Below are positions 36,296 to 45,156 of a DNA stretch of 64,000 bases, piece by piece. The stretch spans positions 154,769 to 218,768 of the forward strand of contig CAWARK010000016.1 in assembly GCA_963784415.1 (NCBI GenBank), written 5' to 3'. The notes below the pieces were generated by a model. The model saw only the letters and a list, made by a program, of their open reading frames with translations. It was not told the origin of the DNA and did not search any database. A program made the translations under genes and the position numbers. Every line of letters starts with the position of its first letter. The first letter of the stretch is position 1. This DNA is from UBA7672 sp963784415. Lineage in GTDB: Bacteria > Pseudomonadota > Alphaproteobacteria > Caulobacterales > Hyphomonadaceae.

Positions 36296-37360
36296 ATGCT
36301 GAACCGCCTGCCTGACCACGACAAACTCTACGCGCACATCCTGCGCCGTGACCCGGAGCTGGATGGGGTCGTCTATGTGGGCGTGAAAACGACCGGGATT
36401 TTCTGCCGTCCGGTCTGTCCGGCGCGGACGCCGCTGTCGAAGAACATCACCTTCTATGGCTCGCCGGACGAGGCGTTGGCGGCGGGGTTCCGCGCGTGCA
36501 AGCGATGCCGCCCGCTGGATGATCCGAACGCGCCGGGCGTGCTGATCGACAAGCTGCTGCGGCTGGTTGAGGAAGATCCCTCGCGCCGGTGGAGCGAGGA
36601 CGACCTCAAGGAGATGGGCATCGAGCCCGCGACCGCGCGCCGGCATTTCCAGCGCCGGTTCGATATGAGTTTTTCCCAGTATGCGCGGGCCCGGCGGCTG
36701 GGCCATGCTTTCCGCGCCATCAAGAAGGGGGATGCCGTGATCGAAGCCCAGCTGGACGCCGGATTTGAATCCGGCAGCGGCTTTCGTGAAGCCTTCTCGA
36801 AAACCTTCGGTGAGGCGCCGAACAAGGCGCGCGCGGCGCAGACCTTCGCGATGGACTGGATCGATACGCCGCTGGGCCCAATGTTCGCGGTTGCAGACGA
36901 CACGCACCTGCACATGCTGGAGTTCGTCGAGCGGAAGAAGCTGGAAGAGCATGTCGAGCGTTATCGCAGGCAGTTCAATGCGACTGTGCTGCCGGGCGAC
37001 ACGAAGGCGCTGAAGCTCATCCGCAAGGAGCTCCGCGACTATTTCGCCGGCAAGACGTTGGCGTTTGCCTCGAAGATCGCGGACGCCGGGACCGAGTTTC
37101 AGAACCAGGTGTGGGACGAGCTTCGGCGCGTGCCGCCGGGCGTGACGCGGTCCTATCAGGAGATGGCGCAACGCATCGGACGCCCAACCGCCGTGCGTGC
37201 GGTGGCGAACGCCAACCGGCTCAACCGCTGCGCCATCATCCTGCCCTGCCATCGCGTGATCGGCGCGGACGGCACGCTGACCGGCTATGCGGGCGGGCTA
37301 TGGCGCAAGCAGTGGCTGCTCGATCACGAGCGCCGGCACACAGGGCAGACGCTGCTTTAG
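36296..37360 (+). CDS. ada: Ada, alkylation-response activator and DNA methyltransferase
   Basis: A full-length 354-residue Ada. The zinc Cys set C37, C41 (IFCRPVCPAR), C68 and C71 (ACKRC) takes methyl groups from phosphotriesters; an AraC-type helix-turn-helix follows (ATARRHFQRRFDMSFSQYAR); the C-terminal Ogt domain has ILPCHRVIG, where Cys accepts the methyl from O6-methylguanine. Once methylated, Ada usually activates its own gene and repair partners such as mpg. I could not identify an Ada box in the 91 bases upstream. Confidence 0.95.
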   Translation: MLNRLPDHDKLYAHILRRDPELDGVVYVGVKTTGIFCRPVCPARTPLSKNITFYGSPDEALAAGFRACKRCRPLDDPNAPGVLIDKLLRLVEEDPSRRWSEDDLKEMGIEPATARRHFQRRFDMSFSQYARARRLGHAFRAIKKGDAVIEAQLDAGFESGSGFREAFSKTFGEAPNKARAAQTFAMDWIDTPLGPMFAVADDTHLHMLEFVERKKLEEHVERYRRQFNATVLPGDTKALKLIRKELRDYFAGKTLAFASKIADAGTEFQNQVWDELRRVPPGVTRSYQEMAQRIGRPTAVRAVANANRLNRCAIILPCHRVIGADGTLTGYAGGLWRKQWLLDHERRHTGQTLL

Positions 37361-37372
37361 GGATTCTTCAGG

Positions 37373-37555
37373 CTAATTGGTGCGGCGTGACGCCAACCGC
37401 AGCAGTGCGAACACGCCAATGGCGCCGATGCCAAGGCCCGCAACGAACGTCGCGACCATCGGCGAAAGCAGTACTTTTAGGAATGCGACAAGCGCCAGCA
37501 AGAGCCCGAAGGCGACGCAGCCAAGTATGAGGTCGTCCTGGCTGCGCCGCTTCAT
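37373..37555 (-). CDS. Small two-helix membrane protein in SPFH-RHH operon
   Basis: A 60-residue protein: basic start (KRRSQDD), two hydrophobic helices (LILGCVAFGLLLALVAFL and MVATFVAGLGIGAIGVFAL) and a tail RLASRRTN. Its ATG overlaps the TGA of the RHH gene by four bases (37552-37555), which implies translational coupling. No family recognised. It may help the SPFH protein in the membrane. Confidence 0.6.
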   Translation of the reverse strand: MKRRSQDDLILGCVAFGLLLALVAFLKVLLSPMVATFVAGLGIGAIGVFALLRLASRRTN

Positions 37556-37761
37556 GATGCGCCATCCGCCGTTGGATCAGCCGGAGCTTGGGCGGGTGGC
37601 GTGGCCTCCAGCTTCACGCCACGCTTCTTCAGCGAGTCGCGCAGCAGGAATTCGATCTCGGCGTTGACGGAGCGTAGTTCCTGCGCGGCAAGACGCTCGA
37701 TCGCGGCGTGAAGCGCCGGATCGAGCCTTAGCGGGAATGCTTTCTTGCCGGGCGATGGCAT
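37552..37761 (-). CDS. Arc-type ribbon-helix-helix DNA-binding protein
   Basis: A 69-residue protein with a ribbon-helix-helix fold of Arc/MetJ type: the strand FPLRLDPALHAAIERLA, then NAEIEFLLRDSLKKRG. It lies 24 bases after the SPFH gene; SPFH and Arc-like genes occur together in many proteobacteria. Because RHH proteins bind short palindromes, it is a natural candidate for the 30-bp operator at 38712-38741 in front of the SPFH gene. That link is inference. Confidence 0.8.
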   Translation of the reverse strand: MPSPGKKAFPLRLDPALHAAIERLAAQELRSVNAEIEFLLRDSLKKRGVKLEATPPAQAPADPTADGAS

Positions 37762-37785
37762 GGGCTCGCCTGTTTTGGGGTTGGG

Positions 37786-38694
37786 CTAGTAGAGCGAGCC
37801 GGCGTTGACGACGGGCTGCGCCTCGCGATCGGCACACAGCACCACCAGAAGGTTGGACACCATCGCCGCTTTGCGTTCATCGTCCAGCACCACGATGTCG
37901 CGTTCCGACAGCTGCTGCAGGGCGCTTTCCACCATCGAGACGGCGCCATGCACGATCATGGCGCGCGCTTCGAGCACTGCTTCGGCCTGCTGCCTGCGCA
38001 GCATCGAAGAGGCGATCTCGGGCGCATAGGCGAGGTGCGAGAGACGCGCTTCGTCCACGGTGAGGCCCGCAATCGCCACACGCTCCTGCAGGCGGGCCTG
38101 CAGCATCTCGCCCACCTTGACGCCATCAGCGCGGAGCGTCGGTTCTTCGCCCTCGCCATGGTCGTAGGCGAAGTGCGAGGTGATCTCGCGCAGCGAGGTC
38201 TCGATCTGGATGTTGACGAAGGTCTCGTAATTATCGACGTCGAACAGCGCCTGAGCGGTGTCGACGACGCGCCAGACGATGACGGCCGCGATCTCGATCG
38301 GGTTGCCCTTCTTGTCGTTCACCTTGAGGGTCTGCGAGGTCACGTTGCGCACCCGCAGGGAAATCTTCTTGCGCGAATACCACGGCACCACCCAGCGCAG
38401 GCCCGGCTTCTTGTCCGTGCCCTTGTAGTTGCCGAACAACGTGATCGCGGCGCTTTCATTCTGCTGCAGCGAATAGAGGCCGGACATTATCAGGATCGAG
38501 GCGAGCACGGTGGCCGCCGCGCCGACGACGTAAACGGCGACCATGACGGGATCACCCCCGCCCTCTCCCGTGGTGATCGCCTGAAACAGCATCCAGGCGG
38601 CAGCGAAAAACGCCGCGATGGACAATACGAGCAGGAAACCACCGTTCATCGTGCCGGCAGGCTTCTCCTGGGTCTTCTTGTGGCTGACAGACAT
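37786..38694 (-). CDS. SPFH/Band 7 membrane protein
   Basis: A 302-residue protein with two N-terminal membrane helices (GGFLLVLSIAAFFAAAWML and VAVYVVGAAATVLASILI), then a Band 7 domain: LRWVVPWYSRKKISLRVR, LKVNDKKGNPIEIAAVIVW and YVETFVN-like FDVDNYETFVNIQ, followed by the coiled part LRRQQAEAVLEARAMIVHG. Proteins of this kind form membrane microdomain cages. ATG 38694 is preceded by GGAGGGACG. The operator candidate lies 18-47 bases upstream. Confidence 0.88.
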   Translation of the reverse strand: MSVSHKKTQEKPAGTMNGGFLLVLSIAAFFAAAWMLFQAITTGEGGGDPVMVAVYVVGAAATVLASILIMSGLYSLQQNESAAITLFGNYKGTDKKPGLRWVVPWYSRKKISLRVRNVTSQTLKVNDKKGNPIEIAAVIVWRVVDTAQALFDVDNYETFVNIQIETSLREITSHFAYDHGEGEEPTLRADGVKVGEMLQARLQERVAIAGLTVDEARLSHLAYAPEIASSMLRRQQAEAVLEARAMIVHGAVSMVESALQQLSERDIVVLDDERKAAMVSNLLVVLCADREAQPVVNAGSLY

Positions 38695-38711
38695 CCACGT
38701 CCCTCCATGTT

Positions 38712-38741
38712 CAATATCGAAGTGATATCACTTTGATATTG
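38712..38741. promoter_or_regulatory. 30-bp near-perfect palindrome, probable operator
   Basis: The 30 bases around the perfect core GTGATATCAC (38722-38731) form an inverted repeat with outer arms CAATATC and GATATTG and a single mismatched pair. The stretch is AT-rich in a GC-rich neighbourhood and sits between the SPFH start (38694, minus) and the hydrolase start (38808, plus). It probably overlaps the SPFH promoter. The RHH protein of the same operon is the best candidate binder. Confidence 0.75.
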
Positions 38742-38807
38742 ACGGGCGGCGATGTCAAGCGCATTCATAGGGCTCGAACGGACATATCGAGCGGACGGGA
38801 ACAGGAA

Positions 38808-39992
38808 ATGGACGCCACATTGCTTCTGGGCCTGGCGATTGGCCTCGGCGTACTGCTGATCGTGCTTCTGATCGTGGTGACGGTGGCGAACAGCCTGAAC
38901 CGCACATCAGGCTCAACCCCCGAGACAAAGCTTCCGGTCAATCTGGCGAAAGTCATCGGCAAGCGGCGTGAGGCCGAAGCAGCCGCACGGGCCAAGCCGG
39001 CGGCCACCACCAAGACCAGAAGCGGGTTCGCCACGCTGATCGCCATCGGCAGTTCGGTTGCGGTGCTGAGCGGCGTCATCGCGTTCGCCAAGGAGATCAA
39101 CAACGGAGACATCGTGCCAGAGATAAAGGACATCGCAGCCGGTGAGTTGCACGGCACGATGATCAATGCGCGCAACAGCGACCCTGTCGTGCTGATCGTT
39201 CCAGGCTCCGGCCCGACCGACCGCGATGGCAACAATCCGATGGGGATGAAGACCGACGCCTACAAGCTGCTCGCCGAAGCGTTATCGGAGGAGCACATTT
39301 CCACGGTGCGCGTCGACAAGCGCGGCATGTTCGGTAGTTCTGGCGCGGGCGCTGCGAACATTTCCTCGCCGCAAGCCTATGTCGATGACATTCACGCCTG
39401 GATCGACGCGATCAAAGCTGAGCGCGGATCGAAGTGCGTGTTCCTGCTGGGGCATTCTGAAGGCGCGCTGATGGTGTCGCTGGCGGCGGAGGGGCGAAAG
39501 GATGTCTGCGGGCTGATCCTTGTCGCTGGCATGGGCAGGAAGATGGGCGATGTGATCCGCCAGCAGCTCACCGCCAACCCGGCCAACGCGCCCGTGCTCG
39601 ACCAGGCGATGGCAGCCATCGCCGACATCGAGGCGGGCCGGCATCCCGACACGACGAACATGCACCCCGCCCTGCTCGCGCTGTTCCGACCTGACGTGCA
39701 GGACTACCTGATCGCAATGTTCGGCATCGACCCGGTCGAGGCCGTGCGCCGGGCCAACAAGCACACGCTGATCATCCAGGGCACGACCGACCTCCAGGTG
39801 ACCGAGCAGGACGCGCACCTCTTGGATGCGGCGCCCAAGACGAAGCTCTACCTGATCAAAGGCATGAACCACGTGCTGAAGGAGGCGCCGATTGACCGCG
39901 CCGCCAACATCGCCACCTATTCCGATCCCGGCCTGCCGCTGGCGAAGGAACTGGTGAAGCGCATCCGCAAGTTCGTGAAGAGCAACGACTGA
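38808..39992 (+). CDS. Membrane-anchored alpha/beta hydrolase
   Basis: A 394-residue protein from ATG 38808: one membrane helix at the start (LGLAIGLGVLLIVLLIVVTV), a basic linker, a second hydrophobic stretch (FATLIAIGSSVAVLSGVIAF), then a hydrolase domain with the oxyanion loop VPGSGPTDRDGN, nucleophile elbow LLGHSEGALM and catalytic His in KGMNHVLKEAP. It resembles dienelactone hydrolase-like exported esterases. The active site is probably periplasmic. The longer start at 38733 would overlap the operator and is not preferred. Confidence 0.78.
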   Translation: MDATLLLGLAIGLGVLLIVLLIVVTVANSLNRTSGSTPETKLPVNLAKVIGKRREAEAAARAKPAATTKTRSGFATLIAIGSSVAVLSGVIAFAKEINNGDIVPEIKDIAAGELHGTMINARNSDPVVLIVPGSGPTDRDGNNPMGMKTDAYKLLAEALSEEHISTVRVDKRGMFGSSGAGAANISSPQAYVDDIHAWIDAIKAERGSKCVFLLGHSEGALMVSLAAEGRKDVCGLILVAGMGRKMGDVIRQQLTANPANAPVLDQAMAAIADIEAGRHPDTTNMHPALLALFRPDVQDYLIAMFGIDPVEAVRRANKHTLIIQGTTDLQVTEQDAHLLDAAPKTKLYLIKGMNHVLKEAPIDRAANIATYSDPGLPLAKELVKRIRKFVKSND

Positions 39993-39993
39993 G

Positions 39994-40374
39994 ATGAGCG
40001 AAGTGATGATGCTCTGGAGTGTGTGCGGGTTGCTAGCGATCCTCGCCAGCATGATTGTCGTGCTGATCGTGGCGCGTTCGCTCGACGGCTCGCAGGCGGC
40101 GGGCAAGCAGCAGTTTGCGGCGAAGCTGTCAGAGCTGGCGCAGAAGGCAACACGCGACGGTCAGATCGGCGCATCGCCGGCCTGGGTGTCGAAGGCGCTC
40201 GCCGAAACGCTGACATCGTTCGCCAATGCATCGAAAGACGCGCGCGGCGATCCGGCGGCGAAGGACGCCGCCACCGCAGGACAGAAGCAGATCAAGGCGA
40301 TGCTGACCGGCATTGCAGTTGTCGGCGTCATCATCGCGATGATCGTCAAGGTCATCGTGGGGAGCAGCGGCTAG
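39994..40374 (+). CDS. Small two-helix membrane protein
   Basis: A 126-residue protein whose ATG is one base after the hydrolase stop, so the two are coupled. It has a membrane helix at each end (WSVCGLLAILASMIVVLIVA and MLTGIAVVGVIIAMIVKVIV) and an amphipathic Ala/Lys-rich middle (FAAKLSELAQKATRDGQI). No family recognised. Confidence 0.65.
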   Translation: MSEVMMLWSVCGLLAILASMIVVLIVARSLDGSQAAGKQQFAAKLSELAQKATRDGQIGASPAWVSKALAETLTSFANASKDARGDPAAKDAATAGQKQIKAMLTGIAVVGVIIAMIVKVIVGSSG

Positions 40375-40396
40375 CCTCCCCTCACGCGCAACATGC

Positions 40397-42559
40397 TCAA
40401 TACCGCTGGTATGCGCCCTTGATCGTCGAATAGCCGAAGCCCGGCTTGCTCCAGTCGCAGACGCCGCTCGGGAAAACCTTCTTCAGCTTCGCCTGCTGCG
40501 TCTTCGAGAGCTTCACCTTGTAGTCGCCCATGTCGACCGGCTTGAGCTGGCACTTCATGATGTCATTCGCGACCGGCGCGCCCGCGACGATGCGCGGCTC
40601 GAGGTGTACGGGATAGACCTTGTTGTAGGCCGTTGAATTGTCCCAGCTGGCGACCTCGGCTGTCTTCCTGCCATCGTCCGTCCAGTAGGCGTCGACGGCC
40701 TCCGCAGGTTTGTTCTTCACCACCTTGTCGGTCGAGAGCGGCGCGGGATCGGCGGCGATAGCGTCGAGCCATTTGGTCATCGCGTCGAGCGAGAGCGCCG
40801 CGAGATCAACCGAGGCCGACTTCTCGCGCGGCGGACCGACCCAGATCGCCTGATTGTCCGACCGGCCGGTCGTCTTTTCGAGGCGCGCGCGGATGGTGAG
40901 ATCGCGCTCGCGCGAGTGGATGTCGTTCGCGCTATCGCTGTACGCGCGATAGTTGATGATCGGCACGTTCGTCAGGCCGCCGCCCATCGTGTTCATCAGG
41001 CCCGACGCGTACGCCGCTGTCAGCGCGGAGGAATCGCCCACCGAGCGCGCCTTCACGAAGCCGCCGTCGATGTCGTTGCCGCCGATCTTATCGTTGAGCG
41101 TCAGGAACTCGTCGACCGAGATGACACCATCATTGAGCGCCTTCAGCCCATACTGCAGGCCGACATTGTCATCCGGCTTGCGGGCAAAGCCGGTCTTGGG
41201 ATCCCGGCCATAGACGTTGACGCGCATGTCGGTGACGGTGCAGCGCGCGCCTTTTGGGTTCTTCTTCCTGTCGTAGATCAGCGAGACATCGTTGAGCGCG
41301 CAGCCTTTGACGTTCTTCGCATCCATGATCGGCACGAAGGAGCGCGCCCATGCAGCGCAGGTCGTGCCGAAGAAGCCGCTGACGGCAGCCTTCTTGTCGG
41401 CCGTCCAGCCCTTGGTCTTGCCGTCTTTTGATTTCCAGAAATTCTCGAACAGGCCGCAGTCGGGCGTATGCAGTGCCGAATCCGGGAAGGCATAGGATGG
41501 CTGCAGGCCATCAAGGAGCCCGGGATACATTTCAGTGATGGTGAGCTGCTGGATTGCGCCGCCGGATCCGCCCATGCCTACCGTCCATTTCGGAACGCCA
41601 TAGGCTTTGATGAAATGCTCTTTCAGCATCATCGTCGTCTCGCCCTGCAGGAGCGAGTTGCAGTGCTGCTGGTTCACCAGCTCGGTGGAGTTCACATAGG
41701 CAAAGCCGCGCGCGAGGTAGAGATCCGACAGGATCGAGTTCGCCTGATTGACGCCCTGATTGTATTGCGTGCCGCAGCCACCGCCGAAGGTGAAGCTGAG
41801 CCGGCCATTCCATCCTTCTGACGCAGAGAACCCGTCAGTCGATGGGTCGTCGAGCACGGCCATGCGGTAGATCGAACGGTTGATGACGCCGCTCTCGACG
41901 CGGATGATGTAGGGCACGGTCTTGCCGTCTATCGTCGTCGTCATCGCCACGTCGGCGGGCCTTCCGGCCTTGGGGCTCGTGAGCGGCTTGAACGGATTGG
42001 CTGGTTGTCCGCTGGCAGAGGGCGCAGGCGTCGCGGTCGACTTGTAGAACCAGTCATAGCGCGTCGGCGCAAAACAGTTGGCATCCAGTGGCTCGCCAAG
42101 ACCGGACTCTTTCGTGCGGCACTCATACGGCGTCATGTGCGGACCCGAGAGGATGGGGCCCGTGATCGGATAGTTCACCAGAGGCTGGCTGACAGAATAG
42201 CCCGTTGGCCCCCTCGCCTGCAGCCAGTTGGCGCCGACATCAAGACCGGTGACGAGGCCACGCAGCGTGTTGGTCGGCTGGTCGTATTTCAGGGGTGTCG
42301 CAAGATCGCGTCCGTTGAGCGAGAGCTTCAGCTCGCTGGCTTTCGCGCCTTCGCTCGCCTTGATCTCCACCAGCGCGTCTCCGCCCGACACGAGATCATA
42401 GCGCGAGGAAAGAACTCTCACCTCGATCTTGCCTTGCACGACCGCAGGACCTGCTTGCGCCTCTGCTGCCTGGTAGGCGGCTGGCGCTGCAATCAGCGAC
42501 GCGATCGCCATTGCGCCGGCAGCGCAACCCGCGAGCACGCGTATCCTGAGCTTGTCCAT
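40397..42559 (-). CDS. Secreted DUF6351-like hydrolase (tannase-type fold likely)
   Basis: A 720-residue exported protein: signal peptide (VLAGCAAGAMAIASLIAAPA), then IEVRVLSSRYDLVSGGDALV, an immunoglobulin-like lead-in that I associate with the DUF6351 family, and a catalytic-looking part with TVGMGGSGGAIQQLTI, a Gly-x-Ser-x-Gly-like elbow, and cysteines (GGCGTQYN, TPDCGLFENF, PSGVCDW). Tannase or feruloyl-esterase-like activity is possible but unproven. ATG 42559 follows GGGAGG; the frame from 42631 is longer but has no such site. Intact. Confidence 0.7.
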   Translation of the reverse strand: MDKLRIRVLAGCAAGAMAIASLIAAPAAYQAAEAQAGPAVVQGKIEVRVLSSRYDLVSGGDALVEIKASEGAKASELKLSLNGRDLATPLKYDQPTNTLRGLVTGLDVGANWLQARGPTGYSVSQPLVNYPITGPILSGPHMTPYECRTKESGLGEPLDANCFAPTRYDWFYKSTATPAPSASGQPANPFKPLTSPKAGRPADVAMTTTIDGKTVPYIIRVESGVINRSIYRMAVLDDPSTDGFSASEGWNGRLSFTFGGGCGTQYNQGVNQANSILSDLYLARGFAYVNSTELVNQQHCNSLLQGETTMMLKEHFIKAYGVPKWTVGMGGSGGAIQQLTITEMYPGLLDGLQPSYAFPDSALHTPDCGLFENFWKSKDGKTKGWTADKKAAVSGFFGTTCAAWARSFVPIMDAKNVKGCALNDVSLIYDRKKNPKGARCTVTDMRVNVYGRDPKTGFARKPDDNVGLQYGLKALNDGVISVDEFLTLNDKIGGNDIDGGFVKARSVGDSSALTAAYASGLMNTMGGGLTNVPIINYRAYSDSANDIHSRERDLTIRARLEKTTGRSDNQAIWVGPPREKSASVDLAALSLDAMTKWLDAIAADPAPLSTDKVVKNKPAEAVDAYWTDDGRKTAEVASWDNSTAYNKVYPVHLEPRIVAGAPVANDIMKCQLKPVDMGDYKVKLSKTQQAKLKKVFPSGVCDWSKPGFGYSTIKGAYQRY

Positions 42560-42662
42560 GATCCAAAACCTCCCGCGACACGTCTTCTTGTTGGCGGAGA
42601 TGTTAGCGGCATGGCGCAAATTGTCAGGCACAATTCGGTGAGAGCTGGCGCTTGTCGCAACG

Positions 42663-44240
42663 TCAGGATTTCAGCCCAAGACGTTCCTTCAGATGATCCC
42701 CCACGCGCCAGGCGTTTGCGACAATGGTCAGGGTCGGGTTCACAGAGCCGGAAGAGGGAAAGAAGCTCGCGTCCGTAATGTAGAGATTGTCGAGCTCATG
42801 CGCCTTGCAATTGCGATCGAGCACGCTGGTTCGGGGATCGTCGCCGAAGCGCGTCGTGCCGCACATGTGCGCTGTGCCATACAGGGGCAGCATCTGGGAG
42901 ACCTGGAAATGGTGCTTCAGCAGGCCCTGATGATCGGAATAGCGGTCGAGCGCGTGATCGAGCTTTTTCACCAGTCGTGTGTGGGCGGTCAGGTCGCCAT
43001 GCGTGTAGTCGAGAAAAGTTTTGCCGCCGGCAACGCGCACCCGGTTGTCGGGGCTGGGCAGGTCTTCCGAGATACACAGGAAGGCAAGCATGCGTTCGGC
43101 CGCCGCATCGGACAGAAAATCAGGAATGATGATCGGCGGCACGCCCTCCTCTTCGACCTGTCCTTCAAGGACGTGACCGTCCATGTGCTCGAGCAGCTGG
43201 ATGTGACCCATCGGGTGTTCGAAGCCGCCCTCCGGGTCGCGCCAGTAGAAATCGTTGACGCACATCGTCTTCGGAAACGGCGCATCGAAGCGGTCGAGCG
43301 TCACCGACACCATGGCCGACATGGTGTGGAACATGTAGTTGCGGCCGACCTGGTCCGAACCGTTGGCGAGGCCGTTCTCATGGGCCGGGCCAGGCGAATT
43401 GAGCAACAGCGCAGCAGTGTTCACGGCCCCTGCAGCAAGCACGACGATATCGCCCGAATACGTCTCCGGCCCGTCGGGCCCGTCGGCATGCACGGTGCGG
43501 ACGGATTTGCCGCTGGCATCCGTTTCGAGCCGCGTCACCTTGCGGTTCGGCATCAACGTGATGTTCGGCTTTCGCAGGATGGGATCAAGCGCCACGGTGC
43601 GCGCATCGGCCTTGGCGCCGACGAGGCAAGGATAGCCGCCGCACGTGCCGCACCGGATGCACTGCGACAGCGGCGGGTTATCGTCGTCGCGCATCACACC
43701 GACCGGCAAGGCCGAAGGATGCCAACCAATCGCCTTAAAGTGCGCTTCAAGACTCGCGATGGCGGGATCGTGCCTCAGCGCCGGGTAGAAATAGTCCGGC
43801 TCGCCGCCCGGTTCGCTAGGATCGACATTGCGCTTGCCGTGCACGTACCAGAGCTTTTCGGCCGCCAGATAGTAAGGCGCAAGCTCGGCGTATTTTACTG
43901 GCCATGCGGGCGAGATGCCGCCGAGATGCTGTTGCTCTTCGAAATCGCCGGGGCGCAGGCGGAACAGGGCCGCGCCGTAGAAGGTCGTGTTGCCGCCGAC
44001 CCAGTAATGCGTGTTGGGATGGAAGGCGCGGCCATCCTTGTCGTACCAGCGCTCCGTCGTGCGATAGCCACGCTGGACGAAGACGTAGTTCGAATTCCAG
44101 TTGTTGGGCCCGCGCTGCAGGTAATCGCCGCGCTCAAGGATCAGGATCCTGGCGCCGGTGTCCGCGAGCGATTGCGCCAGCGAGGCGCCGCCCGCGCCGG
44201 AGCCGATGATGACGATGTCGTAGTGCGTGCCATCCGTCAT
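42663..44240 (-). CDS. GMC-type FAD oxidoreductase with a Cys cluster
   Basis: A 525-residue flavoprotein: FAD motif IVIIGSGAGGASLAQSLA, the ERGDYLQR segment, YWVGGNTTFYGAALFR, a Cys cluster CIRCGTCGGYPC, then ILRKPNITLMP and VLAAGAVNTAALLL. The catalytic His and Asn are in YGTAHMCGTTRFG and SSGSVNPTLTI. It should oxidise an alcohol group of a sugar or sterol-like compound, passing electrons to a dye or cytochrome. ATG 44240 follows GAGGA by five bases. Confidence 0.88.
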   Translation of the reverse strand: MTDGTHYDIVIIGSGAGGASLAQSLADTGARILILERGDYLQRGPNNWNSNYVFVQRGYRTTERWYDKDGRAFHPNTHYWVGGNTTFYGAALFRLRPGDFEEQQHLGGISPAWPVKYAELAPYYLAAEKLWYVHGKRNVDPSEPGGEPDYFYPALRHDPAIASLEAHFKAIGWHPSALPVGVMRDDDNPPLSQCIRCGTCGGYPCLVGAKADARTVALDPILRKPNITLMPNRKVTRLETDASGKSVRTVHADGPDGPETYSGDIVVLAAGAVNTAALLLNSPGPAHENGLANGSDQVGRNYMFHTMSAMVSVTLDRFDAPFPKTMCVNDFYWRDPEGGFEHPMGHIQLLEHMDGHVLEGQVEEEGVPPIIIPDFLSDAAAERMLAFLCISEDLPSPDNRVRVAGGKTFLDYTHGDLTAHTRLVKKLDHALDRYSDHQGLLKHHFQVSQMLPLYGTAHMCGTTRFGDDPRTSVLDRNCKAHELDNLYITDASFFPSSGSVNPTLTIVANAWRVGDHLKERLGLKS

Positions 44241-44294
44241 CAAGTCCTCGCGAGCGATGCGCCCCCAGTCTTACGCCAGTCTGGCACGCGCCGG

Positions 44295-45101
44295 TCAGTC
44301 CCGGACGCGATACCTGTCGGAAGCGCCGCGGATCAGCGCGGTGACAAGGCCATCGGGCAGGTATTTCATCAGACCTGCGCCGATCTTGTTGTGCAGCCCC
44401 GGAATGCACAGGGGCTTGCCCTTGTCATTGGCTTTCAGCGCCAGTTCGACGACGCGCTCCGCAGTCATGTTGAGAAGACGCGGCGACTTCGCCATGATCT
44501 CCTTTGTACCGTTAACGGCGGTGAATTCGGACTCCGTCGGTCCCGGCATGACGCAGGTGACGCGAACACCCTTTTGCCGCACCTCGGCGTCGAGCGAGAG
44601 CGTGAACTTCATCACGAAACTCTTGGCTGCGGGATAGAGCGTGTGCCCCGCTGCCCCCGGCGACAGGCCCGCGACCGAGCCGACATTGATGATCGAGCCG
44701 CGTCCCCGCGCGAGCATGCCGGGCAGTACGGCGTGGGTGAGCCCCGCCACAGCGGTCACCAGCGTCATGATGAAATCTCGCTGCTGGTCCCACGGCGTCG
44801 CCGCGAAGGTTTTGGGCAGGCTGAAGCCGGCATTGTTGACGAGGATGTCGGCCTCGCGCCCCTGCTCTTTCAGCGCCGCGACGATGGGAACATGCGCCTC
44901 GGCAATTGAGAGGTCGGCGGGGATGACCAGCGCCTCGACGCCATGCGCCCGGCGCATCTCTTCTGCCAGCGCCTCCATCCGGTCGCGGCGGCGCGCGACC
45001 AGCGCCACGTCGTGCCCGCGCGCGGCCAGCGCACGAACAAACGCCGCGCCGATCCCGGCAGACGCACCCGTCACGATTGCAAGCTGACCAGTGCGAGGCA
45101 T
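44295..45101 (-). CDS. Short-chain dehydrogenase/reductase
   Basis: A 268-residue classical SDR: VTGASAGIGAAFVRALA, VNNAGFSLPKTF, INVGSVAGLSPGA with the catalytic Ser, and YPAAKSFVMKF with Tyr-x3-Lys. The C terminus (ELALKANDKGKPLCIPG) resembles SDRs annotated as acting on fatty acyl or steroid substrates. The nearby GMC enzyme (51 bases downstream) may act in the same pathway, but the substrate is unknown. Confidence 0.88.
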   Translation of the reverse strand: MPRTGQLAIVTGASAGIGAAFVRALAARGHDVALVARRRDRMEALAEEMRRAHGVEALVIPADLSIAEAHVPIVAALKEQGREADILVNNAGFSLPKTFAATPWDQQRDFIMTLVTAVAGLTHAVLPGMLARGRGSIINVGSVAGLSPGAAGHTLYPAAKSFVMKFTLSLDAEVRQKGVRVTCVMPGPTESEFTAVNGTKEIMAKSPRLLNMTAERVVELALKANDKGKPLCIPGLHNKIGAGLMKYLPDGLVTALIRGASDRYRVRD

Positions 45102-45156
45102 GGCGCGAGCCTACACGCCCGGACACGCAGGCGGAAGGCGTGGGTTACGCCCGCGT

